From Desulfovibrio sp. UCD-KL4C (GTDB lineage Bacteria > Desulfobacterota > Desulfovibrionia > Desulfovibrionales > Desulfovibrionaceae): a DNA stretch of 64,000 nucleotides. Below the pieces are notes generated by a model. That model had not been told where the DNA came from and made no database searches. It was given only the letters and a program-made list of their open reading frames with translations. The position numbers were made by a program, and so were the translations under genes. Below, in pieces: positions 8,967-18,866 of this stretch. The first letter of the stretch is position 1; every line of letters starts with the position of its first letter. The DNA is taken from positions 382,843 to 446,842 of the forward strand of contig NZ_VCNC01000001.1 in assembly GCF_006210265.1 (NCBI RefSeq). The letters run 5' to 3'.

Positions 8967-10187
8967 TTATTTCTTTTTGTCTTCCAGATGCTCCAGAAGG
9001 TGGCCCATCTTGTCTTTTTTGGTTTTAAGATAGTCGAAATTAACTTCACACGCATCCATTTCAATTGGAACGCGTTGAGTAACCTCAAGTCCGTATCCTT
9101 CAAGGCCTATGATCTTCTTGGGATTGTTAGTCATAAGCATCATTTTAGAAATCCCGAGCTGTACCAGAATCTGTGCGCCAGTTCCGTATTCACGGAGGTC
9201 TGCTTTGAATCCCAGTTTTTCGTTTGCTTCAACAGTATCGCAACCCTGATCCTGAAGATGGTAGGCTTTGATTTTGTTGCCGAGGCCGATTCCGCGACCT
9301 TCCTGTCTCATATAGAGCAGGACTCCCTTGCCTTCGTTGCGGATCATGCACATTGCTGAAGCTAGTTGGTCTCCGCAATCACAACGCATGGAACCAAATA
9401 CATCACCAGTTAAGCATTCACTGTGCACTCTGACCAGAGTTGGTTCCGTTGGATCAATTTCACCCATAATCAGAGCAATATGTGTGCGGTTATCTTCGCT
9501 TGAATGGAAGGCAATTGCTTTAAAATCGCCCCAGCGAGTAGGTAGTTCAGCTTCAGCTTCACGTTTAACAGTGTGACTACCGAATTTCATGCGATATTTG
9601 ATAAGATCTTCGGTGCTGCAAATTTTAAGGTCGTGCTTTTTAGCGTAAATTTCGAGGTCAGGCATTCTAGCCATTGTTCCATCATCTTTCATGATTTCGC
9701 AGATGACACCCGCAGGTTTAAGACCTGATAGACGAGCAAGATCTACACTTCCTTCAGTTTGTCCAGCGCGGACAAGCACTCCGCCTTCTTTGGCGCGGAG
9801 AGGGAAAATGTGACCGGGAGAGACGATATCTTCAGCTTTAACATCGTCAGCAACAGCAGCTAGTATTGTTGTGGCTCTGTCTTTTGCAGATATTCCGGTT
9901 GTCACTCCGTCACGGGCTTCGATGGAAACAGTGAAGTTAGTTCCGAACTGAGAATCATTATTTTGAGCCATCAGGGGAAGATTAATGGCATCGATCATTT
10001 CACCGGACATGGCTAGGCAAATAAGGCCTCTGCCGTGTGTTGCCATGAAATTGATTAGTTCAGGAGTAACTTTTTCAGCTGCGCAAACAAGATCCCCCTC
10101 ATTTTCGCGGTCTTCATCATCCACCATGATGACCATGCGCCCAGCGCGGAGATCTTCAATCGCTTCTTCAATAGTACATAAAGGCAT
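8967..10187 (-). CDS. ribBA: Bifunctional DHBP synthase / GTP cyclohydrolase II
   Basis: Fused enzyme supplying both precursors of riboflavin. The N-terminal half (about 1-200) is 3,4-dihydroxy-2-butanone 4-phosphate synthase, with the acidic metal site [11 protein letters not shown] near residue 25 and [14 protein letters not shown] near 140. The C-terminal half is GTP cyclohydrolase II with the zinc cysteines in [18 protein letters not shown] near 250-265 and [13 protein letters not shown] near 290. I start at ATG 10187 (406 residues), which has GAGGA eight bases upstream; an upstream ATG at 10211 in frame adds eight residues without a convincing binding site. ribE lies upstream and ribH downstream. 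Confidence 0.97.
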   Translation of the reverse strand: MPLCTIEEAIEDLRAGRMVIMVDDEDRENEGDLVCAAEKVTPELINFMATHGRGLICLAMSGEMIDAINLPLMAQNNDSQFGTNFTVSIEARDGVTTGISAKDRATTILAAVADDVKAEDIVSPGHIFPLRAKEGGVLVRAGQTEGSVDLARLSGLKPAGVICEIMKDDGTMARMPDLEIYAKKHDLKICSTEDLIKYRMKFGSHTVKREAEAELPTRWGDFKAIAFHSSEDNRTHIALIMGEIDPTEPTLVRVHSECLTGDVFGSMRCDCGDQLASAMCMIRNEGKGVLLYMRQEGRGIGLGNKIKAYHLQDQGCDTVEANEKLGFKADLREYGTGAQILVQLGISKMMLMTNNPKKIIGLEGYGLEVTQRVPIEMDACEVNFDYLKTKKDKMGHLLEHLEDKKK

Positions 10188-10367
10188 TTTGATATCCTCA
10201 TGCTCCGGCATCTCGGAGTGTTCATTATATTTTTTCCGGTTCGATAGTTGCGAACTGGAGATGTCTTCTTACCTTAAAAAACAAAAAGGGTGAAATATGT
10301 TTTTAAAAGATCAAATTTTTCATTATTTGAATGTTTTAAAATGTTATTTGCTGAGCCTTATTCAGCT

Positions 10368-11033
10368 TTAAAACCCGTTTTTTCTGAGGAAATCCATTGT
10401 TAATTTACTTTCAGCACTTTCTGATTTTGCTGATGCAGTTTTTCCAGTCCATGGTCCGAGCATTCTTTGAACATATTTACCGATAACATCTGTTTCCATG
10501 TTAACACGGTAACCTGGTTTCCAGTCTGAAATTGTTGTCTGATCCTGTGTCTCTGGAATTATATTAACCTCCAGAAAGTCAGCGCCGCAATTATTCACAG
10601 TCAGGCTTATACCGTCAAGCCCTATAGAACCTTTAGGCACAACAAAAGGACCATGCTCAACAGGAAATTTGATTTTGTAAGTTTTTGATTCTCCGGCAGG
10701 TCTTACAGATTCTACTGAAGCAATACAATCAACGTGTCCGCTGACGATATGTCCTCCAAGTTTGTCGCCCATAGCCAGTGCTCGTTCATAGTTGATTTTA
10801 GATCCCGGTTTTAAGTCGCCGAGATTTGTGCAGTCCATGGTTTCTTTACTTGCGTAACATGAAAACCAGCTGTCACTGTAAGTTTCAACTGTGAGACAAA
10901 CTCCATTAATAGCAATGGATTCACCTTTGGCATAATCTTTAATCTCAGGAGCAGTTACTGTAAAACGGGTTTCTTTTCCTCTGTTTTCAGCTTTTGCGAT
11001 CGAGCCTTTACCCTGAATAAGTCCGGTGAACAT
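10368..11033 (-). CDS. ribE: Riboflavin synthase, alpha chain
   Basis: Last step of the pathway: dismutation of two 6,7-dimethyl-8-ribityllumazine molecules to riboflavin. The protein (221 residues) has the two tandem lumazine-binding domains expected, beginning MFTGLIQGKGSIAKAENRG and repeated from about residue 97 (GGHIVSGHVDCIASV). Ser/His/Cys positions of the active site are in INGVCLTV and GHIVSGHVD. The C-terminal tail of about 20 Ser/Lys-rich residues is slightly longer than usual. AAAGGA precedes ATG 11033, ten bases after ribD. The 180 bases to ribBA are AT-rich and hold no recognisable FMN riboswitch. Confidence 0.96.
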   Translation of the reverse strand: MFTGLIQGKGSIAKAENRGKETRFTVTAPEIKDYAKGESIAINGVCLTVETYSDSWFSCYASKETMDCTNLGDLKPGSKINYERALAMGDKLGGHIVSGHVDCIASVESVRPAGESKTYKIKFPVEHGPFVVPKGSIGLDGISLTVNNCGADFLEVNIIPETQDQTTISDWKPGYRVNMETDVIGKYVQRMLGPWTGKTASAKSESAESKLTMDFLRKNGF

Positions 11034-11043
11034 CTTTGGTCCT

Positions 11044-12186
11044 TTATCTGTCAGCGGGTTTGAAAACTATTTTTAAATCACAACCGCTTTGGCTTACGCG
11101 GCTGACCCTGAAATTAAGGGCTTCTTCCATAAATTGTTTGTCTGATCCGGCAAAGTTAGCTCTTGCGAGAGAGTTTCCAAGAATACGCGGAGCCTGATAC
11201 ATTACGAATTCATCGATCAAATCCTGCTCTACCAGTGATAAAGCCAGCTTGCCTCCGCCTTCACAAAGGGTGCGGAGCACTCCGTGTTTTTCGCGCATAA
11301 ATTTGAATCCGTAATCAAATATAAGTCCTTTTTCATCGCAGGGAAGACCTATAATTTCAATACCTTTATTAATAAGCTCTTTTGCGGTTTCAGATGCAGC
11401 CTGCTCTGTAGTTGTCCAGAAGATTGTTTCTTTGGCGCGAGTTGTGGTCAGAGTAAATGCTTCATGATTTTTAGGAAGTTTAGTTGTTACGACCACAGCT
11501 TTGGGTTGTGTGAACCCTTCAGGCTTAATTTCAAGACGGCAGTTGAGTGAAGGATTATCTTCACGCAATGTGTTGCCGCCGATAATTACCGCGCCTACAA
11601 TGGTGCGGAGTTTTTGAACATCTTCGAAAGAGTCAGGGCTGGAGACCGCTTCCTGTCTTCCGGTTGTTCCGGCAATTTTGCCGTCGAGTGTGGAAGCCAG
11701 TTTTAGAATTGAGTATGGACGGTTAGTATTCTGCCAGGTCAGAAAGTCGGAAATTAGGTCGAGGCATTGCTCTTCAAGTACACCTGTTTCGACTTTTACA
11801 CCTTTAGATTTTAAGAATTCTAATCCACCAGCAGCCTTTGGATTAGGATCTCTTGTACCTACGACAATGTGAGGGATTCCGGCTTCAATAATTCCTTCGG
11901 TGCATGGCGGAGTTTTGCCGTAATGGTTGCAAGGCTCAAGCGTTACAAACATGGTACATTTTGTCATATCCACATTTTGGGCTTTTGCCTCGGCAATGCA
12001 GTTACGCTCTGCGTGTAGTCCGCCGCAATATTGATGCCATCCTTCAGCCACAATTTGTCCGTCTCGAACCATTACAGCTCCAACAGTAGGGTTGGGAGCT
12101 GTGCGAGCTCTGCCACGCAAAGCCAGACTCACGGCGCGGGCCATGAACTGTTCAGATGAATTAAATGTCGAACTGCAAAAGTTCAA
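11044..12186 (-). CDS. ribD: Bifunctional riboflavin deaminase/reductase
   Basis: Carries out the deamination and side-chain reduction steps after GTP cyclohydrolase II. The 380 residues split into a zinc deaminase domain ([10 protein letters not shown] near 79, then [19 protein letters not shown] near 105-123) and a DHFR-like reductase domain from about 155 ([31 protein letters not shown]). The start is a TTG at 12186 with GGAG six bases upstream; it lies inside the end of the dCMP deaminase gene, a 26-base overlap that suggests translational coupling. An internal ATG at 12144 is possible but would cut the family N-terminus. Confidence 0.95.
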   Translation of the reverse strand: MNFCSSTFNSSEQFMARAVSLALRGRARTAPNPTVGAVMVRDGQIVAEGWHQYCGGLHAERNCIAEAKAQNVDMTKCTMFVTLEPCNHYGKTPPCTEGIIEAGIPHIVVGTRDPNPKAAGGLEFLKSKGVKVETGVLEEQCLDLISDFLTWQNTNRPYSILKLASTLDGKIAGTTGRQEAVSSPDSFEDVQKLRTIVGAVIIGGNTLREDNPSLNCRLEIKPEGFTQPKAVVVTTKLPKNHEAFTLTTTRAKETIFWTTTEQAASETAKELINKGIEIIGLPCDEKGLIFDYGFKFMREKHGVLRTLCEGGGKLALSLVEQDLIDEFVMYQAPRILGNSLARANFAGSDKQFMEEALNFRVSRVSQSGCDLKIVFKPADR

Positions 12187-12616
12187 ACTTTACTCCAGCT
12201 TCTTTAAACATGGCTTCAGATAATTCGTCTGGATAGCTTTCTGCAAAATACACTGCTGTTACGCCTGTATTTATGAGCATTTTGGTGCAGATAAGGCATG
12301 GTTGAGTGGTGCAGTAAATTTCGCAACCTTGGAGCTTGATGCCGTGAACAGCAGCCTGAATGATAACATTCTGTTCCGCGTGCAAACCGCGGCAGAGTTC
12401 GTGACGTTGTCCTGAAGGTATTCCGAGTGATTCGCGAAGGCAGCCAATGTCTGCGCAGTGAGATATGTCAGAAGGTGAACCGTTATAGCCTGTAGCAAGG
12501 ATTCGTTTATCCTTGACAGCAATAGCACCTACTTTGCGTCTTGTGCATGTGGCTCTTTCTGCAACTTGATGCGTTATGCGCATAAAATATTCAGGCCAAG
12601 GAAGTCTATTATCCAT
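12161..12616 (-). CDS. dCMP/CMP deaminase family protein (ComEB-like)
   Basis: Zinc-dependent cytidine/deoxycytidylate deaminase, probably converting dCMP to dUMP for thymidylate synthesis. The 151 residues contain the zinc motif HAEQN (near 76) with catalytic Glu and [12 protein letters not shown] (near 98-108) supplying two Cys. Substrate-loop residues RKVGAIAV and ATGYNGSP near 25-45 are typical of dCMP deaminases. Start: ATG 12616 has AGGG eight bases upstream; a GTG three codons earlier is less likely. It heads the riboflavin gene run and overlaps ribD; pairing of the two deaminase genes is common in delta-proteobacteria. Confidence 0.9.
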   Translation of the reverse strand: MDNRLPWPEYFMRITHQVAERATCTRRKVGAIAVKDKRILATGYNGSPSDISHCADIGCLRESLGIPSGQRHELCRGLHAEQNVIIQAAVHGIKLQGCEIYCTTQPCLICTKMLINTGVTAVYFAESYPDELSEAMFKEAGVKFELLQFDI

Positions 12617-12641
12617 GAGGATCACCCTGCTTTTGATGATG

Positions 12642-12673
12642 AGGCGGATTCGGAAAAAAATCCGAATCCGCCT
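12642..12673 (-). terminator. Hairpin after glyA
   Basis: Perfect 13-bp stem AGGCGGATTCGGA (12642-12654) with TCCGAATCCGCCT (12661-12673) and a loop of six A on the plus strand, six T on the minus strand. No T-run follows the stem on the minus strand, so it is an atypical terminator. It lies between the glyA stop and the dCMP deaminase start. Confidence 0.6.
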
Positions 12674-12739
12674 TTATGTCAATGAATTTGATATATAAAT
12701 TAAGATTTCAGCTGATCGACAACTGATTATCTGTCTTTG

Positions 12740-13978
12740 CTAATATGCAAATAATGGGAAGTCTTTAGCAAACTCAGCTATTTCTTTGCGAATTCCGGCA
12801 AGTTTGGTTTCATTGCCGATAGAGCCGATACCTGCGCTAATCCAAGATGCAACTTTTTCCATTTCTTTTTCTTTCATTCCTCTTGTTGTTAGCGCTGGAG
12901 TACCGATACGGATTCCAGATGTAACGAAAGGAGAACGGGTTTCAAAAGGAATAGTGTTCTTGTTGACGGTGACACCAGCGGCGTCAAGAGCAATCTCAGC
13001 ATCTTTGCCTGTGATGTCTTTGTTGGTCAGGTCAACCATCATAAGGTGGTTGTCAGTCCCGCCAGATACAAGTTCAAAACCAGCATCCATGAGATGTTTT
13101 GCTAATGTGGCTGCGTTAGCTACAACCTGTTTCTGGTATTCGATATATGAAGGGGAGAGAGCTTCGCCGAAAGCAACTGCTTTAGCTGCAATAACGTGCA
13201 TCAGCGGTCCACCCTGAATTCCGGGGAAGATATTGGAGTTCAGAGCTTTTCCATTTTCTTCGCTGGAAAGGATCATACCACCGCGAGGACCACGAAGGGT
13301 CTTGTGGGTAGTGGTAGTTGTGTAGTGTGCGTGCTCAATACATGAAGGGTGGACGCCAGCGGCGATAAGCCCTGCAATGTGCGCCATATCTACCATGAGA
13401 ACGGCTCCTACTTCATCAGCAATCTGACGGAAGCGGGCAAAGTCTATGAAACGCGGATATGCGCTTGCACCTGCTATGATCATCTTAGGTTTGCATTCTT
13501 TTGCAATCTTTAAGACGTTATCATAGTCGATAGTTTTGGTTTCAGGGTCCACTCCGTAGAAGTGAATATCAAAGAGTTTACCTGAAAAGTTAACTGGGCT
13601 TCCATGGGTAAGGTGGCCACCATGAGAGAGATCCATACCGAGAACGGTATCGCCTGGTTTTAGAGCAGCGAAATATACAGCCATATTGGCCTGTGAACCG
13701 GAATGAGGCTGAACATTGACATATTCGCAGCCGAAGATTTCTTTCGCTCTGTCGCGGGCTAAATCTTCAACCTGATCAACGAATTCACAACCGCCGTAAT
13801 AACGTTTGCCTGGATAACCTTCAGCGTACTTATGAGTCATAACGCTGCCCATTGCCTGACGAACCGCTGTGGAAGTAAAGTTTTCCGAAGCGATAAGTTC
13901 AAGACCGGTCATCTGACGAGTTACTTCGCGTGTGATGGTTGCGGCCACAGCCGGATCTTTCATCATTAATTCTTCCAT
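12740..13978 (-). CDS. glyA: Serine hydroxymethyltransferase
   Basis: PLP enzyme that interconverts serine and glycine while charging tetrahydrofolate with a one-carbon unit. It has 412 residues from ATG 13978. The PLP lysine lies in [14 protein letters not shown] near residue 225, with family blocks LIASENFTS (near 32), [15 protein letters not shown] (near 53) and DMAHIAGL (near 197). GGAG six bases before ATG 13978 supports this start over the in-frame TTG at 13990. It follows fabF by 45 bases and probably shares its transcript. Confidence 0.98.
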   Translation of the reverse strand: MEELMMKDPAVAATITREVTRQMTGLELIASENFTSTAVRQAMGSVMTHKYAEGYPGKRYYGGCEFVDQVEDLARDRAKEIFGCEYVNVQPHSGSQANMAVYFAALKPGDTVLGMDLSHGGHLTHGSPVNFSGKLFDIHFYGVDPETKTIDYDNVLKIAKECKPKMIIAGASAYPRFIDFARFRQIADEVGAVLMVDMAHIAGLIAAGVHPSCIEHAHYTTTTTHKTLRGPRGGMILSSEENGKALNSNIFPGIQGGPLMHVIAAKAVAFGEALSPSYIEYQKQVVANAATLAKHLMDAGFELVSGGTDNHLMMVDLTNKDITGKDAEIALDAAGVTVNKNTIPFETRSPFVTSGIRIGTPALTTRGMKEKEMEKVASWISAGIGSIGNETKLAGIRKEIAEFAKDFPLFAY

Positions 13979-14023
13979 GACAAGCTCCAAGAGTTTGACG
14001 GTCCCTTACAAAGAGGGGGCCAA

Positions 14024-15262
14024 TTAATCTTCAAATTTTTTGAAGAGCATACAGGCGTTTGTTCCACCAAAACCGAATGAGTTGCTAAGGACGTAATTTG
14101 CCTGTTTCTTGCGCATTCCGTCTTTGCCGTAATCGAGGTCACACTCAGGGTCAGCTTCAAGCTGATTTGCTGTTCCGGGGATAATTCCGGTAGCAAGGGC
14201 TTTAACACTGAAAACAGCTTCCATACCACCGGCTCCGCCGAGGAGATGGCCTGTCTGAGATTTATTCGCGGTGATTGCGATATTGTATGCGTGATCTCCG
14301 AAAACTTTTTTAATAGCTTTCGTTTCGCAGAAATCGTTCAGGTATGTGGAAGTTCCGTGTGCGTTGATGTGATCAACCTGTGAAGGGTCGATTCCAGCTT
14401 CACGGATAGCACCTTCCATAGCCAGTGCCATACCTCTTCCATCTTCTGGTGGTGCAGTCATGTGGTAAGCATCGGATGAAGCTCCGAATCCTACGACTTC
14501 ACCGAGAATTTCAGCTCCGCGCGCTCTAGCATGATCAAGGGATTCAAGAAGCAGTAATCCGCATCCTTCACCCATTACAAAACCGTCGCGATCTTTATCA
14601 AATGGGCGGGAAGCTTTTTCGGGGTCGTCGTTACGAGTGGAAAGAGCTTTCATGGAAGTGAATCCTGCATAACCCAGCGGGGTGATGGTTGATTCAGTAC
14701 CACCGCAGATCATGACGTCAGCGCGGCCTAACATAATGTCAGTATATGCTGCGCCGATGGAATGTGTTCCTGATGCACATGCTGTACACATACACATATT
14801 AGGTCCACGAGCTCCTGAAAATATGGAAACCTGTCCGGCTGCCATATTTCCGATAATGATCGGGATAAAGAAAGGAGTAATTCTTTTAGGACCACTTTTC
14901 TGTAGTTTCGCGTGTTGCGTCTCAATGGTTTGAAGACCACCGAGGCCAACTCCGATAACAACTCCAGCTCGTTTGCAGTCGTCACCTTCAAGCTTAAGTT
15001 TGGCATTTTCAAGCAGCATTTCGTTGGCGGCTACAGCAAGCTGTGTAAACCTTTCCATGCGCTTAGCCTGCTTAGCAGGAATGAAAGTTTTCGGGTCAAA
15101 ATTTTTGACTTCGCCGGCAATCTGAGATGTGAATTCACTCGCATCAAAAGATGTGATCTTAGCGATGCCGGATTTACCAGCAAGGAGGTTGTTCCAGCTG
15201 GTATCTATGTCATTACCGATAGGGGTGATGGCGGAAAGGCCGGTTACTACTACCCTGTTCAT
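14024..15262 (-). CDS. fabF: Beta-ketoacyl-ACP synthase II
   Basis: Elongating condensing enzyme of type II fatty acid synthesis, joining malonyl-ACP to acyl-ACP. The 412 residues hold the Cys-His-His triad: Cys162 in TACASGTHSIG, His in INAHGTSTYLND (near 303) and His in SQTGHLLGGAG (near 340). The FGFGGTNACMLF end is characteristic. It lies downstream of acpP, from which it is separated by an intrinsic terminator, and upstream of glyA. Confidence 0.97.
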   Translation of the reverse strand: MNRVVVTGLSAITPIGNDIDTSWNNLLAGKSGIAKITSFDASEFTSQIAGEVKNFDPKTFIPAKQAKRMERFTQLAVAANEMLLENAKLKLEGDDCKRAGVVIGVGLGGLQTIETQHAKLQKSGPKRITPFFIPIIIGNMAAGQVSIFSGARGPNMCMCTACASGTHSIGAAYTDIMLGRADVMICGGTESTITPLGYAGFTSMKALSTRNDDPEKASRPFDKDRDGFVMGEGCGLLLLESLDHARARGAEILGEVVGFGASSDAYHMTAPPEDGRGMALAMEGAIREAGIDPSQVDHINAHGTSTYLNDFCETKAIKKVFGDHAYNIAITANKSQTGHLLGGAGGMEAVFSVKALATGIIPGTANQLEADPECDLDYGKDGMRKKQANYVLSNSFGFGGTNACMLFKKFED

Positions 15263-15311
15263 GGTATGTTAGCCTGTAAGATGTGTTGGAGATTATTGTT
15301 GAGTGGCAAAT

Positions 15312-15357
15312 GAAAAAAGGAGCGTCTTACGCCCTTTAGGGGCCGAGTAAGACGCTC
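15312..15357 (-). terminator. Intrinsic terminator between acpP and fabF
   Basis: Perfect 11-bp arms GAGCGTCTTAC (15320-15330) and GTAAGACGCTC (15347-15357), with a smaller GCCC/GGGG stem in the loop. On the minus strand it is followed by CTTTTTTCA. It lies 36 bases after the acpP stop, so fabF expression may be set by partial read-through while acpP is transcribed most. Confidence 0.85.
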
Positions 15358-15393
15358 ATTCAAAAGCCTTGTTTAGATCACAAGCCTAGTAAA

Positions 15394-15621
15394 CTATTTG
15401 CCTTCAACGAAGCTAATAGCATCTTTGACTTTAAGGATCTTCTGAGCATCTTCGTCTTCGATTTCAATATCGAATTCTTCTTCCATCGCCATGATGAGTT
15501 CTGTCAGATCAAGGGAGTCTGCTCCGAGATCTTCGACAAAGGAAGCGTCGTCTTTAATTTCGTCTGCGGATACGCCAAGCTGTTCTACGATAATTGCTTT
15601 TACTTTTTCAGCTGCGGACAT
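15394..15621 (-). CDS. acpP: Acyl carrier protein
   Basis: Small acidic carrier that holds fatty acyl chains on 4'-phosphopantetheine. From ATG 15621 it is 75 residues. The attachment Ser lies in GADSLDLTE near residue 36, within a typical helical bundle ([17 protein letters not shown] at the start). A very strong GGAGGGG ribosome binding site sits directly upstream; the in-frame TTG at 15633 is part of that region and is not the start. The gene lies between fabG (29 bases upstream) and fabF. Confidence 0.97.
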   Translation of the reverse strand: MSAAEKVKAIIVEQLGVSADEIKDDASFVEDLGADSLDLTELIMAMEEEFDIEIEDEDAQKILKVKDAISFVEGK

Positions 15622-15650
15622 GGTCCCCTCCAAATCATTAAGTTTGTTTT

Positions 15651-16394
15651 TTACATGTACATCCCGCCGTTAACGGCGAGAGTTTGTCCCGTAATATAAC
15701 TGGAGTTTTCCGACGCAAGGAAGGAAACGGCATTAGCTATATCATCGGATGTTCCGAGTTTTTTAAGCGGTATATTTTCCAGCATATGCGCCACAACTTC
15801 TTCGGTCAGTTCTGCGGTCATGTCTGTTTTTATGAATCCCGGAGCTACGGCATTCACTGTGACATTACGCGGAGCAAGTTCTATGGCACTGGCTTTAGTC
15901 AGTCCTATAAGACCGGCCTTGGCCGCAACGTAGTTTGCCTGACCGACATTGCCGGCTTGAGCTACTACTGAGGAAATATTAATAATTCTTCCATAGCGTT
16001 GTTTCATCATAATCTTTGCGGATTCGCGCAGACAGGTGAAAGCTCCTGTAAGGTTGATGTCCAGAACTTTGTTCCAGTCATCATCTTTCATGCGGACAAG
16101 TAATCCGTCTTTAGTTATTCCGGCATTATTAACCAGAACATCAAGTTTTACCTTTCCCTTGATTTCATTTTTGAAAAAGGAGGTAACAGCTTCACGGTCA
16201 GAAGAATCCAGTTTGTAGGATTTTGCTTTACCACCGGCGGCTTTAATTTCGGAACAGACTTTGTCAGCTCCGTCTGGGCGGCTTACATAGGTAATAATTA
16301 CCTCAAAACCGTCTTTAGCCAGCTTTTTGGCACAAGCTTCGCCTATGCCTCTTGAACCACCCGTTACAAGGGCGGTGCTTGGCAGATCACTCAT
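15651..16394 (-). CDS. fabG: 3-oxoacyl-ACP reductase
   Basis: NADPH-dependent short-chain dehydrogenase that reduces 3-oxoacyl-ACP in fatty acid elongation. The 247 residues begin with the nucleotide-binding [13 protein letters not shown] near 11-23, then NNAGIT near 88 and the Ser-Tyr-Lys site (INISSVV near 140, YVAAK near 154). The C-terminal [12 protein letters not shown] is typical. GAGGA precedes ATG 16394. It sits between fabH and acpP, the classical order. Confidence 0.96.
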   Translation of the reverse strand: MSDLPSTALVTGGSRGIGEACAKKLAKDGFEVIITYVSRPDGADKVCSEIKAAGGKAKSYKLDSSDREAVTSFFKNEIKGKVKLDVLVNNAGITKDGLLVRMKDDDWNKVLDINLTGAFTCLRESAKIMMKQRYGRIINISSVVAQAGNVGQANYVAAKAGLIGLTKASAIELAPRNVTVNAVAPGFIKTDMTAELTEEVVAHMLENIPLKKLGTSDDIANAVSFLASENSSYITGQTLAVNGGMYM

Positions 16395-16525
16395 AGGTAT
16401 TTCCTCTGTATTAATTATCTAGTCCTGCGTCTCATAGCCTAAAGCGGCTTTGACTGCAAATTTTATATATTGACGTTCTGAGACATTTTATTGTTGTCAT
16501 ACAGAATATTTTTTGTCTTTGAAAT

Positions 16526-17509
16526 TTAAAATTGAATTAAAGTCGACCCCCATGTCAGTCCGCCACCGAACGTAGCTAACAGTACGAGATCGCCTTTTTT
16601 GATCACGCCGACTTCTTTTGCTTCCGCAAGGGCGATCGGAATCGATGCCGCTGAAGTGTTGCCGAATCTTTCAACATTGGAAAAAACTTTCTCTGATGGA
16701 ATTTCAAGTTTTTTCCCGACGGCTTCAATGATGCGCATGTTTGCCTGATGAGGAATAAACACATCTACATCTTGAGTTGTAAAACCGTGTTTCGCTAATA
16801 TCTCAAGGGAAATAGACGACATAGATCTGACAGCTTTTCTGTAAATTGATCGACCCTGCATCTGGATAAAGTGGTCTTCACCGATAGGATCACCCAGTTT
16901 GTAAGGGTAGGCAGATCCGCCTCCACGAACATTGAGGGTTTCGCTTTCTCCATCGGATGAAAGCAGCACGTCGATGATTTTTCCTGAATTTTTAACGTTT
17001 TCAGCAGTGAGTATAACTGCTCCGGCTCCGTCTCCGAAAAGAACGCAGGTGGAACGGTCTTCCCAGTTGACCCGGCTGGTCAAAATTTCGCATCCGCAGA
17101 CAAGAATTTTTGAATCAGGATTCAAGCAGATAAGAGCTCTGGCTACTTCTAACGCATATACAAAACCCGAACAGGCAGCGGAAATATCCATTGGAATTCT
17201 GTTTGAGAGCCCCAGTTTTTCCATCAGCAGGCAAGCGGCTGAAGGGATTACTGTGTCCGCAGTGAAAGTCGCTACTAAAATGTGCGTAAGTTCATCCGCT
17301 TCCATTCCGGCATTTTTGAGAGCTTTCTGAGTCGCTTCAAAAGTTAGGTCAAGGCAAGTTTCATTTTCAACAACATGACGCTGCTTAATTCCGGTACGAG
17401 AGACTATCCATTCATCAGTAGTGTCAACAAATTTTTCAAGATCGGAATTAGTGTAAACTCTTTCAGGGACATGGTATCCAAGTCCGCTGATATAGGAGAA
17501 ATTACTCAT
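16526..17509 (-). CDS. fabH: Beta-ketoacyl-ACP synthase III
   Basis: Initiates fatty acid synthesis by condensing an acyl-CoA with malonyl-ACP. The 327 residues contain the catalytic Cys113 in DISAACSGFVYAL, His in FIPHQANMRIIEAV (near 250) and Asn in RFGNTSAASIP (near 280). AGGA precedes ATG 17509. It is flanked by plsX upstream and fabG downstream; the 131 bases to fabG hold no clear terminator. Confidence 0.97.
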   Translation of the reverse strand: MSNFSYISGLGYHVPERVYTNSDLEKFVDTTDEWIVSRTGIKQRHVVENETCLDLTFEATQKALKNAGMEADELTHILVATFTADTVIPSAACLLMEKLGLSNRIPMDISAACSGFVYALEVARALICLNPDSKILVCGCEILTSRVNWEDRSTCVLFGDGAGAVILTAENVKNSGKIIDVLLSSDGESETLNVRGGGSAYPYKLGDPIGEDHFIQMQGRSIYRKAVRSMSSISLEILAKHGFTTQDVDVFIPHQANMRIIEAVGKKLEIPSEKVFSNVERFGNTSAASIPIALAEAKEVGVIKKGDLVLLATFGGGLTWGSTLIQF

Positions 17510-17621
17510 TATTACAGTTCCTGTTTTTGACTGGGAGGGGGCAGTTCTCCTGCTTAAAAAAGCCTTCCTGAAAAAAATATTTGTATATATTTAGGCATTA
17601 AAATCAGTTTGTCCGACTGTT

Positions 17622-18647
17622 TTACAGTGTGCTCTCAGTTATCTCACTGTGCACGGCCAAACCTTCTTTTAAATGAGCAACAGCATTATTTTTTACAAAT
17701 CGTGCGGCCATTTCAATGGCTCGTTCGATTGCAAGGCTGTCAGCTTTGCCGTGGCAGACAAGGACAATTCCTTTAAGGCCGAGCAGAGGAGCTCCCCCGT
17801 ATTCAGATTTGTCTACCAGTCTACCGAATCTTTTAAAAGCTTTCATTGCCAGCATTGCGCCGATCTTTGAAACAATATCCCGTTTAAGTTCTCCCTTAAG
17901 GAGATTTCCAAGGCTTTTAGCAAGGCCTTCGGAAAGCTTAAGCGCAACATTACCCACAAAGCCATCGCAAACGGCAACGTCAACATCTCCGGTAAAAATA
18001 TCCCTACCTTCAATATTACCGACAAAATTCAGTGAAGAACTTTTGAGCATATTATAGGTAGTTTTTACTAGAGAATTTCCTTTACCTTCTTCTTCGCCAA
18101 TGGTCAGAATCCCTATGCGGGGATTTTGAAAGCCAAGGACATCACGGGCAAATACGTCTGCCATAATTCCGTATTGGAAAAGGTGTTCCGGCTTGGAATC
18201 AACGTTGGCTCCAACGTCAATAAGTACCATAGGTTTTTTTTCGGTGGGAAGGATCCCGGCCATTCCGGGTCTTAACACACCTTTTATTCTGCCTATGATA
18301 AACATGCCGGCCGCAACAGTTGCTCCGGAATTACCTGCACTGACTACTCCGTCAGCAAGGCCGTCCTTTACAAGTCTGCATGCAACCTGGATTGACGAGT
18401 CTTTTTTTTTGCGCATGGCATCGGCAGGCTTGTCTTCCATTGTGACAACCTGTGATGCATGGACAACGTCAATAGTACATGATCCGGTATCAAGCTTATC
18501 AAGCTCGGACCGGATCATGTACTCATCTCCAACCAAAGTTATCGGAGTCCCTTTCTTTGCGGCTCTTACCGCAGCAGAAACAATTCCCGTAAGGCCGTGA
18601 TCGCCACCCATGGCGTCAACTGCAATGCGGGGAGGTTTGTTAGGCAT
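17622..18647 (-). CDS. plsX: Phosphate acyltransferase PlsX
   Basis: Makes acyl-phosphate from acyl-ACP, feeding the PlsY route to phosphatidic acid. The 341 residues begin with the hallmark IAVDAMGGDHG near 8-18 and include NSGATVAAGMFIIGRIKGV near 110 and DVGANVDSKPEHL near 148. Its start codon overlaps the last eight bases of rpmF, so translation of the two is probably coupled. The rpmF-plsX-fabH-fabG-acpP-fabF order is conserved widely in bacteria. Confidence 0.97.
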   Translation of the reverse strand: MPNKPPRIAVDAMGGDHGLTGIVSAAVRAAKKGTPITLVGDEYMIRSELDKLDTGSCTIDVVHASQVVTMEDKPADAMRKKKDSSIQVACRLVKDGLADGVVSAGNSGATVAAGMFIIGRIKGVLRPGMAGILPTEKKPMVLIDVGANVDSKPEHLFQYGIMADVFARDVLGFQNPRIGILTIGEEEGKGNSLVKTTYNMLKSSSLNFVGNIEGRDIFTGDVDVAVCDGFVGNVALKLSEGLAKSLGNLLKGELKRDIVSKIGAMLAMKAFKRFGRLVDKSEYGGAPLLGLKGIVLVCHGKADSLAIERAIEMAARFVKNNAVAHLKEGLAVHSEITESTL

Positions 18648-18819
18648 CTTCAGAAGTGATTACCTGACGACCTTTGTAGGAACCGCATGCAGAGCAGGCT
18701 CTGTGTGCAATAATTGGTTCACCGCATTCACAAAAATGAACGTTAGGTGTGTCTACGTGGTCGTGAGACCTGCGCATATTTCTACGGGACTTGGAAGTTT
18801 TCTTTTTAGGCTGTGCCAT
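18640..18819 (-). CDS. rpmF: 50S ribosomal protein L32
   Basis: Small ribosomal protein of 59 residues, MAQPKKKTSKSRR followed by NMRRSHDH. Two Cys pairs (CECG near 30-33 and CSACG near 42-46) show that this is the zinc-binding form. AGGAG precedes ATG 18819. It is downstream of the yceD-type gene and overlaps plsX by eight bases. Confidence 0.96.
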   Translation of the reverse strand: MAQPKKKTSKSRRNMRRSHDHVDTPNVHFCECGEPIIAHRACSACGSYKGRQVITSEDA

Positions 18820-18866
18820 GACTGTCTCCTGAGAGTGATTTTGACCCGATCCATTTGAACCGGAAT

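Noticed and set aside
10212-10367. FMN riboswitch between ribE and ribBA
   Set aside because: The region is AT-rich and lacks the conserved RFN sequence blocks.
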